Shown here one piece after another: positions 7,848 through 14,309 of a DNA stretch of 16,515 bases. The notes below the pieces were generated by a model, which was not told the origin of the DNA, ran no database searches, and saw only the letters and a list, made by a program, of their open reading frames with translations. Source of the DNA: Oscillospiraceae bacterium (GTDB taxonomy: Bacteria > Bacillota > Clostridia > Oscillospirales > Oscillospiraceae). The stretch is taken from positions 1-16,515 of the forward strand of contig JAJPXI010000162.1 in NCBI GenBank assembly GCA_021205585.1. Direction: 5' to 3'. The translations under genes were made by a program, and so were the position numbers. How positions within the stretch are numbered: the first letter of the stretch is position 1; each line of letters starts with the position of its first letter.

Positions 7848-8981
7848 ATGGAGTCCATTCTGAAAGCGCAAACCGGCTATAATATCGCCAATAAGAGAAA
7901 CCGGCGCATTTTCCTGCTGTTTTTCCTTGTGCTGCTGGCCATGTTCTGCGTGTATGTGTCCCTGCGGGGCAGCGCCGGGCTGATGAGCCCGGTGCAGACG
8001 GTGAAAAACCTGTTTCTGGCCGCCCGGCTCCAGCTGGCCGAGTGGCTGAAATGGGGGATCTATGACCGGCGGCTGGAGCTGATTCTCGCCCATGACGGCT
8101 ATCAGGAAACCCTAGGCCGCCTCCAGGGGGGCGCGCTGATGCTGGCCCTGGGGGCCATGCTGGGCATCGCCGGGGCCATTTTCCAGCTGGTGTTCCGCAA
8201 CCCCATCGCCAGCCCCACCATCTTAGGCGTTTCCAGCGGCATTCGGATCGCCAACGTCATCCTTGTTTTGCAGTATTCCAGCGCCGCCGCCTACATGGTG
8301 ACCCGACGCTACATCTACGGCTATATCGGCGCGCTGGGTATGCTGGCCCTGGTGTTCCTGGTGGGCCTGCTGGCCGGGCGGGGCCGGGCCGACGTGACCG
8401 ATATGCTCCTCTCCGGCAGCATCATCACCCGCATTGTCAGCAAAATTGTCAGCCAGATTCAGTATTACTATATCGAGGACGAAACCGACCTGCAAATTTT
8501 GCGGGAGATGGAGCTGTACGGCTCAGGCACCAGCACTTTCAACGGGGCCATTTTCATGGTGGCCGCCCTGGCCGTGGGTTTTATCCCCATTTTTCTGCTG
8601 CGCAACAGCATGAACCTGACCGCCTTTTCCAGGGAGGAGGCCAGGAGCATGGGCATCAGCATCGGCTGGATGCAGCTGCTGGGCCTGCTGTGCTCCACCA
8701 TTTTGATCATCGCCGCCCAGATTTACGCCGGGGACGTGGCCCTGCTGGCCATGCTGGTGCCCTTTGTGTGCCGGTACATCTTCGGCTCCAACACCAGGGA
8801 GCTGCTGCTGGGCAGCGCCATGATGGGGGCGGGGATTTTGCTGCTGTGCCGGATGGTGACGGTGGTGACGGGATATATCAACACCTTGTTTGGGCTGATT
8901 TCCCTGAATACGCTGGTCAGCGTGGTGGCCATGCCGCTGATGCTGTTCGCAATGATTAGGTATAGGAGAGGATGGGATTGA
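7848..8981 (+). CDS. FecCD-family ABC importer permease, second subunit
   Basis: A 377-residue membrane protein with start ATG 7848 after AAAGAGGAA (7835-7843). It carries NPIASPT (118-124) and a coupling-helix motif REEARSMG (262-269), so it still has the surface that contacts an ATPase. The usual PHIxR motif is altered to VPFVCR (304-309), losing the His. About ten hydrophobic spans are visible. It differs enough from the first permease to be its heterodimer partner rather than a recent duplicate. It is separated from that gene by 399 bases of repeats, so it may rely on readthrough or its own promoter. Its stop overlaps the following gene. Confidence 0.88.
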   Translation: MESILKAQTGYNIANKRNRRIFLLFFLVLLAMFCVYVSLRGSAGLMSPVQTVKNLFLAARLQLAEWLKWGIYDRRLELILAHDGYQETLGRLQGGALMLALGAMLGIAGAIFQLVFRNPIASPTILGVSSGIRIANVILVLQYSSAAAYMVTRRYIYGYIGALGMLALVFLVGLLAGRGRADVTDMLLSGSIITRIVSKIVSQIQYYYIEDETDLQILREMELYGSGTSTFNGAIFMVAALAVGFIPIFLLRNSMNLTAFSREEARSMGISIGWMQLLGLLCSTILIIAAQIYAGDVALLAMLVPFVCRYIFGSNTRELLLGSAMMGAGILLLCRMVTVVTGYINTLFGLISLNTLVSVVAMPLMLFAMIRYRRGWD

Positions 8982-10186
8982 AAATTAAACCGACCTGGGG
9001 GCTGCTGGTCTATGTGGTTGTGCTGGTGCTGTCGGTGTATCCGGCGGTGTTTGTCAACGGCGTGGCCGGGTATCTGCCCTGCTTCGCGCTGCTGTTCTGC
9101 GGCGCCGCGTCCTTTGTCCATCTGTTGCTCATCCGCAAAAAAATCAGCGCCCAGGCCCAGCTGGACGAACTGGAGCTGCGGCGGGGGGACGAGTCCCCCT
9201 TTTCTGTGGAGCTGGAGAACAACAGCCCCCTGCCCGTGCCCCTGCTGAACGTGCGCTTTTTCATCGGGGACGTCCACGGCCTGGACGAGCACGAGTTCCC
9301 CCTGAGCGTCACCCTGTCCGCCAGGGAGAAGCGGAGCTTCCAGCTCCAGGCGTCCTTCCCCCACCTGGGCGTCTACCGGGCCGGGGTGCGGCGAGTCGAG
9401 GCCAGGGATCTGCTGGGGCTGTTCTCCGCCCGGAGCGGGGCGGGGGACAGGCAGGAAATATTCGTAAACCCAAAGCTGGTGTCCCCCCAGGATCTGGTTC
9501 TGGACGACAAGCGAAGCCAGGAGTCCGCCTACGCCAGGGTGGCCTCCGCCATGTCCGGCATGGACTATGTGGGCGTGCGGGACTATGCCCTGGGCGACCC
9601 CATTAAAATGATTCAGTGGAAGCTGTCCGCCCACGCCGACGGGCTGATGACCAAACTGATGGAGAGTTACACCGCCACCGGCATGTCCATCGTCCTGGAC
9701 TTCGACCCGGCGGGCCTGGGCAGGGAGGAGGCCCTGGGGATGCTGGACGGCGTGGTGGAAACCGGGATGTCCCTGGGCCGCTGGGCCAGCCAGAACGGCA
9801 TGGAGTACAACGTGGTCATGCCCATGGAGGACGGGCAGTTTGCCCAGACCATCCCCACCGATTTTGAAAATTTGCAGCAGTATATGCAGTATATCCACCT
9901 GACGGAGGATAAAAACAGCGACGCGCTGGTTCGCGTACTGCGCCAGCGGTGCGCCAGTGCCCACAGCCACAACAATGTGGCCCTGTGTACCGCCCGGCTG
10001 AACCGGGAGGTCGTGGCCGCTTTGCAATACGTCAAGCAGTCCCGGAAAAACCCCGCGCTCTATCTGCTCCAGCCGGAGCAGGTGGACGAAAACCGCCGGA
10101 AGGAAACCCAGACCCTGCTGATGCAGCTTCAGGGGTCCGACATCCCCTACCTTGTGGGCAAGAACGCGGGGGAGGTGCTGGGATGA
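8972..10186 (+). CDS. DUF58-domain membrane protein (MoxR partner)
   Basis: Up to 404 residues. The ATG at 8972 overlaps the permease end by 10 bases and has AGGAGAG very close to it (8964-8970); a TTG at 8978, overlapping the permease TGA, has better spacing and may be the true start, shortening the protein by two residues. Two hydrophobic spans come first (about 8-50), then an extracytoplasmic-type beta region. The DUF58 signature is GVRDYALGDPIKMIQWK (201-217), with Q in place of the common D before W. DUF58 proteins often have a vWA-like fold and are encoded with MoxR ATPases and TgpA-like proteins; both follow here. Their precise role is unsettled, and chaperone-like assembly of envelope or metal-containing complexes is proposed for the group. 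Confidence 0.88.
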   Translation: MGLKIKPTWGLLVYVVVLVLSVYPAVFVNGVAGYLPCFALLFCGAASFVHLLLIRKKISAQAQLDELELRRGDESPFSVELENNSPLPVPLLNVRFFIGDVHGLDEHEFPLSVTLSAREKRSFQLQASFPHLGVYRAGVRRVEARDLLGLFSARSGAGDRQEIFVNPKLVSPQDLVLDDKRSQESAYARVASAMSGMDYVGVRDYALGDPIKMIQWKLSAHADGLMTKLMESYTATGMSIVLDFDPAGLGREEALGMLDGVVETGMSLGRWASQNGMEYNVVMPMEDGQFAQTIPTDFENLQQYMQYIHLTEDKNSDALVRVLRQRCASAHSHNNVALCTARLNREVVAALQYVKQSRKNPALYLLQPEQVDENRRKETQTLLMQLQGSDIPYLVGKNAGEVLG

Positions 10187-11505
10187 AAAGCTTCTGGAAA
10201 TACCACGGCCTGGAGGCCGTCCTGTGCCTGCTGGCCGCCAGCGCCCTGGTCATCAACTTCGCCGAGGGCTTCTACATCCCGGACTGGATTCGCTCCGGTT
10301 GGTATGTCAGCTTCCTGTTCTGCGCCGTTACCCTGCTCTACTGCTACCTGGGCAGCTACAACAAGGTGACCATGGCGGCGTTCATCCTGGGCTTTCTGGC
10401 CATCGCCGTGGTGTTCTTCCTGCATATGCGCGCCGCCGGAATCGACATCGTGGACACCGAGGACAGCCCCACCGCCGTGTACATCTACTACATCTGCGCC
10501 CCGCTGATTGCGGGCATCACCTTCCTGCTGACCCGCAGCCGGATTGGCACGGCTATCCTCTTTTTGATCGGCATCGGCCTGAACGCCTGCCTGACCTTTT
10601 TGGAGTTCGCCGTGCATACCTGGTGCACCGTTTTGTTCGTGGCCGCCCTGCTGGGGCTGTTCCTGCTGCGGCAGTACCGGCGCAACGCGCTGAAAAGCAG
10701 CACCGTGGCCCCCAAATTCACCCGCTTTTTCGCCGTGGGCTGCCTGGTCAGCGCGCTCAGCGTGGGCCTGGCTCTGCTGTGCTGGTTCGGCATCGTGCGC
10801 CCCCTGAACCCGCCCACCGTGGACATTACGCTGCTGACAAAATACATGAGCTATGAGATTTTTGACGTGGTGGGCATCGCCCAGCAGTACCCCATCCCCG
10901 ACGATTTGCTGGAGGACGAGGCCACCGACGAGGAGCAGACCGCCAACGAGGAGGACGAGGAGGAGGACGAAGACCTGACCTCCCAGCCCCCCGAAGAGGA
11001 GGAGGGGGAGGACACCGCGCCCCTGGCCGGCAACTCCGAAAACAACACCGAAACCCTGAGCAGCGTCAGCTATGAGAAGAAAATGACCTGGCTGGTGGTG
11101 CTGATTATCGTTCTGGTGGTGGCGCTGCTTGTGCTGATTCCCGTAACCCGGATACGGCTGCGAAAACGGCGGATAAAAAAGATTATGCGGGGCAGCCCCA
11201 GGGAACAGCTGGTGGGCCTGTATCGCTTCTACCTGTCAAAATTCCGGCACCTGGGCTGCCCCAGAGGGCGGCAGCAGACCGAGCTGGAATATTTGGAGCA
11301 GAACGGCGGCAAGCTGGAGCGCTATTTGGGGGATCAGCTGGATCTGGAGGAGATGACCGGCCAGTATTTGCAGACCAGATACGGCTATGCAGACCCCCCG
11401 GAGGGACTGTGCCAGAGGTACGCCGACTTCTACCCCGCCTTCCTGCGGCTGTACCGTAAAAATTCCGGCGTCGTCCGTTACCTGATTAAATATTTTGTCT
11501 TATAG
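10183..11505 (+). CDS. Polytopic membrane protein with acidic loop and DUF4129-like tail
   Basis: 440 residues, starting in the ATGA overlap with the DUF58 gene. About seven hydrophobic spans fill residues 5-210. A Glu/Asp-dominated loop (about 243-293) follows, then one more span (301-321), a basic patch and a cytoplasmic tail (about 335-440) with RGSPREQLVGLYRFYL and LEYLEQNG, which resembles the DUF4129 tail of TgpA-type proteins. It holds the genome position where a transglutaminase-like TgpA protein usually sits with MoxR and DUF58, but I see no Cys-His-Asp transglutaminase core, and the acidic loop occupies that place. It may be a degenerate TgpA relative with a non-enzymatic outer segment. 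Function unknown. Confidence 0.75.
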   Translation: MKSFWKYHGLEAVLCLLAASALVINFAEGFYIPDWIRSGWYVSFLFCAVTLLYCYLGSYNKVTMAAFILGFLAIAVVFFLHMRAAGIDIVDTEDSPTAVYIYYICAPLIAGITFLLTRSRIGTAILFLIGIGLNACLTFLEFAVHTWCTVLFVAALLGLFLLRQYRRNALKSSTVAPKFTRFFAVGCLVSALSVGLALLCWFGIVRPLNPPTVDITLLTKYMSYEIFDVVGIAQQYPIPDDLLEDEATDEEQTANEEDEEEDEDLTSQPPEEEEGEDTAPLAGNSENNTETLSSVSYEKKMTWLVVLIIVLVVALLVLIPVTRIRLRKRRIKKIMRGSPREQLVGLYRFYLSKFRHLGCPRGRQQTELEYLEQNGGKLERYLGDQLDLEEMTGQYLQTRYGYADPPEGLCQRYADFYPAFLRLYRKNSGVVRYLIKYFVL

Positions 11506-11517
11506 GAGGAGAAAATC

Positions 11518-12477
11518 ATGGAAGAACAAAAAATCAGCGCCGAGGCCGCAGCCGCCGCCGCGGAAAAAATCAACCAGGTCATCGCCAACGTGGAAACCGT
11601 CATCATCGGCAAGCGCCAGAGCGTGGAACTGGTGCTGCTGGCCCTGCTGGCCAAGGGCCACGTCCTGCTGGAGGACGTGCCCGGCGTGGGCAAAACCAGC
11701 CTTGTTTCCGCCATCGCCCGCAGCGTGGACTGCGGCTTCAAGCGCATCCAGTTTACCCCCGACCTGATGCCCTCCGACGTGACGGGCTTCTCCGTGTACA
11801 ACCAGAAGACCGGGGAGTTTGAGTTCCGCCCCGGCGCGGTGATGAGCAACCTGGTGCTGGCCGACGAGACCAACCGGGCCTCCGCCAAAACCCAGGCCGC
11901 CCTGCTGGAGGCCATGGAGGAAAAGCAGGTCACGGTGGACTCCACCACCTACACCCTGGACGAGCCCTTCATGGTTATGGCCACCCAGAACCCCCTGGAG
12001 AGTTTTGGCACCTACCCCCTGCCGGAGGCGCAGATCGACCGCTTTCTGATTAAAATCGCCATGGGCTACCCCACCGTGGAGGAGGAGCGCACCATTATCC
12101 ACAACGGGAGCAAGGCCAAGAAGGAGCTGAAAAGCGTCATCACCAAGGAAGAGGTGCTCCAGCTGCGGGAGCTGGCCGAGGCGGTGTTTATCTCCGAGGA
12201 GCTGGAGCGGTACATCGTCCAGATTGTCTCCGCCACCCGCAGCCACGCCAAGGTGCTCCTGGGCAGCTCCCCCCGCGGCTCCATCGCCCTGAACGCCTCC
12301 GCCAAGGTGTTGGCCCTGTTCCGGGGCCGGGGCTACGTCATCCCCGACGACGTGAAGTATATGGCCCCCTTTGTCCTGGGCCACCGCCTGATTCTCAGCC
12401 ACGAGGCCAAAACCCAGCGCATCTCCCCCCAGCAGATTATTGAAGAGGTGCTGTCCTCCGTGGCCGTGCCGGAATAA
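11518..12477 (+). CDS. MoxR-family AAA+ ATPase
   Basis: 319 residues, normal for MoxR. The start follows TAGGAGGAGAAAATC. Walker A is GVGKTS (56-61), Walker B is LVLADETNRA (112-121), where the common 'ADEINRA' Ile is Thr118, and sensor 1 is ATQNP (155-159); EAQIDRF supplies the usual AAA+ arginine region. MoxR proteins are ATP-driven chaperone-like machines acting with DUF58/vWA partners. It closes the DUF58, membrane protein, MoxR set, in the reverse of the more familiar MoxR-first order. It is not an ABC ATPase and cannot power the FecCD permeases. Confidence 0.95.
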   Translation: MEEQKISAEAAAAAAEKINQVIANVETVIIGKRQSVELVLLALLAKGHVLLEDVPGVGKTSLVSAIARSVDCGFKRIQFTPDLMPSDVTGFSVYNQKTGEFEFRPGAVMSNLVLADETNRASAKTQAALLEAMEEKQVTVDSTTYTLDEPFMVMATQNPLESFGTYPLPEAQIDRFLIKIAMGYPTVEEERTIIHNGSKAKKELKSVITKEEVLQLRELAEAVFISEELERYIVQIVSATRSHAKVLLGSSPRGSIALNASAKVLALFRGRGYVIPDDVKYMAPFVLGHRLILSHEAKTQRISPQQIIEEVLSSVAVPE

Positions 12478-12551
12478 GGGTCGAACCGGCCCGTTACAAA
12501 AAGTTCAAAAACTTCCCCCGGTTTCTTCAGAATCCATTCAGGCTGACGTGG

Positions 12552-12557
12552 TATAGT
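12552..12557 (+). promoter_or_regulatory. Possible -10 box for the VTC gene
   Basis: TATAGT (12552-12557) lies 59 bases before the VTC start in the only sizeable gap (138 bases) after the MoxR gene. No good -35 hexamer sits at the right distance (nearest, TTCAGA at 12526, gives 20 bases). A small 6-bp hairpin at 12478-12492 after the MoxR stop lacks a U-tail, so readthrough from upstream remains possible. Confidence 0.3.
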
Positions 12558-12615
12558 AAAGGCAACGTAAAGTCTGCGTAAAAATCCTGTAAAACGAAAG
12601 CCGGGGGATGATTAT

Positions 12616-13329
12616 ATGGGCACACAGATGACATTTAAGCGCTACGAGCTGAAATATATGCTGAACCGCCAGCAGCGCCAGCGCCTGCTGGAGGCCATGG
12701 AGGGCCATATGCAGCTGGACCAGTTCGGCCACTCGGACATTCGGAACCTGTACTACGACACGGACACCTTCTGCATGATCCGCCACAGCATCGAAAAGCC
12801 CATGTACAAGGAAAAGCTGCGGGTGCGCAGCTACGGCCCCGCCGGGCCGGAGGACAAGGTGTTCGTGGAGCTGAAAAAGAAGTACGAGAGCGTGGTCTAC
12901 AAGCGCCGCGTCTCCCTGCCCTGCCAGCAAGCCCTGACCTGCCTGACCGGCAGCGAGAGCTTCCCCAAGCGCAGCCAGATTGCCCGGGAAATCGAGTACG
13001 TTTTGAAGTTTTACCGCACCCTGCACCCCGCCGTGTTCCTCTCCTACGAGCGGGAGGCCTACTACCCCCTGGAGGGCGGGGATTTCCGGGTGACCCTGGA
13101 CGAGAACATCCGCTTCCGCCAGCACGAGCTGACCCTGGACAGGGACAGGGGCGGCACCGCCCTGCTGGAGCCGAACCAGGTGCTGATGGAGCTGAAAACC
13201 TCCGGCGGCATCCCCATGTGGATGGTGCGGTTCCTCTCCAGGGAGCGGGTGTACAAGACCTCCTTCTCCAAGTACGGCATGGCCTACCAGAACTATATCG
13301 CCCCGGAGCTGCTGCGCCGGTACGCCTGA
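12616..13329 (+). CDS. VTC-domain protein, probable polyphosphate polymerase
   Basis: 237 residues, the length of a stand-alone bacterial VTC domain, with no membrane segment. It shows the tunnel-fold pattern of VTC/CYTH-type enzymes: KRYELKY (8-14), NLYYDTD (44-50), YKEKLRVRSYG (64-74), FVELKKKY (83-90), YKRRVS (95-100), and a late LMELKTSGG. In yeast Vtc4 these alternating basic residues bind the phosphate chain and the acidic residues hold metal. The expected reaction is ATP-driven polyphosphate synthesis on the cytoplasmic face; in Clostridia such genes often accompany CotH and DUF4956 genes, which are not in view. GGGGG (12603-12607) is the ribosome site. The stop lies in a 16-bp inverted repeat. 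Confidence 0.88.
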   Translation: MGTQMTFKRYELKYMLNRQQRQRLLEAMEGHMQLDQFGHSDIRNLYYDTDTFCMIRHSIEKPMYKEKLRVRSYGPAGPEDKVFVELKKKYESVVYKRRVSLPCQQALTCLTGSESFPKRSQIAREIEYVLKFYRTLHPAVFLSYEREAYYPLEGGDFRVTLDENIRFRQHELTLDRDRGGTALLEPNQVLMELKTSGGIPMWMVRFLSRERVYKTSFSKYGMAYQNYIAPELLRRYA

Positions 13330-13426
13330 TACTGATTCTCATGAAGAAACGCAAATGAATGAGGACTGCGGCAGACCGCATAAGCCGCCCGCAGCCCGCT
13401 CTGTGCGGTGCTGCCTTAAAAAATTG

Positions 13427-13466
13427 ACTCCCTGAAAGGCGGATGCCTGCCTTTCAGGGAGTTTTA
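13427..13466. terminator. Bidirectional intrinsic terminator between convergent genes
   Basis: ACTCCCTGAAAGGC (13427-13440) pairs perfectly with 13449-13462. TTTTA follows on the plus strand, and on the minus strand the stem is followed by CAATTTTTT. It would end both the VTC transcript and the minus-strand repressor/protease/secreted protein transcript. Confidence 0.9.
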
Positions 13467-13468
13467 TT

Positions 13469-13491
13469 TAAGGAAGCACTGATTAAATGCG
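13469..13491. mobile_element. Solo MITE end
   Basis: TA followed by AGGAAGCACTGATTAAAT and GCG matches the inverted right end of the element at 7739-7824 with one difference, then similarity stops. No partner end is seen nearby, so it is a truncated or decayed copy. Confidence 0.6.
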
Positions 13492-13510
13492 CTTTAGATG
13501 AGAATCAGTA

Positions 13511-14203
13511 TCAATCGACGCCGTACAGTTGCGAGTCTGTCTCGAAGGTCCGGCAGACGGCGACGCCGCTCATGTCGGCCTGGCCGCTGGTGAAGTTCAC
13601 ATAGTAGGTGCCGGCGGTCCATTTGTTGGAGGTGTACACGCTCAGGGACATCCCGGCCGGGATGCGGAAGCAGTGCCCGGCAACCACGGAGCCGTCGGGA
13701 GAGCCCTCGGTGATGGTGAACACAAGCTCGGCGGAGCCGCTGTTGCGAATCCATACTCTGGCATACGGCTGGGACTGCGTGACCCGGAACGACTGGCTGA
13801 CGGCGTCCCCCGACAGTTCCGCGCTCAGGGCGCTGTCCCCGGCGGCGGCCCGGTCGATTTCCTCGTCGGAGACGACTTCAAAAATCAAATCGCCGCTGAC
13901 GTAGTGCCAGCCCACCGTTGTGTACTCCTCTTCCTCCATCCACTCCTGGAACGATTCGTCTTCGATAGACGCGGTGGACGCGTAGGAGACGGACACATAG
14001 CCTTTGGGCTCGGTCGCGATGGCGGCCTGTTCCTCCGTACCGGCGGCGCTGTCTGCGGAATCTCCCGTATCCACGGCGTCAACGGCGCTGTTCACGGAAC
14101 CGTTCGCATCCGCAGGGGCGGCGGCGGCGAAGGCCGTAACGGCCCCTGCCGCCAGGGACGCCGCAAGCACAAAGGCCAGGGCAGAAATTTGTTGACGTTT
14201 CAT
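13511..14203 (-). CDS. Small secreted protein, paralogue of the M56 protein's sensor domain
   Basis: 230 residues. The ATG at 14203 is 11 bases from AAGGA (14215-14219). Residues 1-26 are a signal peptide ending TAFAA. A variable, acidic, low-complexity segment runs to about 95. The rest is one domain closely matching the C-terminus of the neighbouring M56 protease: DLIFEVVSDEEI, PYARVWIRNSG, FTITEG and SNKWTAGTYYVNFTSG have near-identical counterparts there. The alternating polar/hydrophobic pattern suggests a small beta-sandwich. It probably belongs to the same minus-strand operon, 106 bases after the protease gene, and could compete with or report to the membrane sensor. I know no named family for the domain. 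Confidence 0.82.
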   Translation of the reverse strand: MKRQQISALAFVLAASLAAGAVTAFAAAAPADANGSVNSAVDAVDTGDSADSAAGTEEQAAIATEPKGYVSVSYASTASIEDESFQEWMEEEEYTTVGWHYVSGDLIFEVVSDEEIDRAAAGDSALSAELSGDAVSQSFRVTQSQPYARVWIRNSGSAELVFTITEGSPDGSVVAGHCFRIPAGMSLSVYTSNKWTAGTYYVNFTSGQADMSGVAVCRTFETDSQLYGVD

Positions 14204-14309
14204 AGTCGCTTCAATCCTTTCTTATTATGGTTTGAGGTTCAGGGCGGCCCGGCGGTAGCTGTCCGTATCGGCCCGGCCACCGGGCGTTTTCAGGGAAACG
14301 CGCCACCCC

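Larger units (their letters stand above)
13327..13513. repeat. Perfect 16-bp inverted repeat spanning both convergent stop codons
   Basis: TGATACTGATTCTCAT at 13327-13342 recurs as its exact complement at 13498-13513. The TGA of each arm is the stop codon of the flanking gene (VTC on plus, secreted protein on minus). The first 15 bases also match 12 of 14 fixed positions of the 7-1-7 Fur box (TGATAATNATTATCA). About 155 bases lie between the arms, with a terminator and a MITE end. Confidence 0.75.

Noticed and set aside
11518..12477. The MoxR ATPase as the missing importer ATPase
   Set aside because: It has AAA+ Walker and sensor motifs but no LSGGQ signature or other ABC features.
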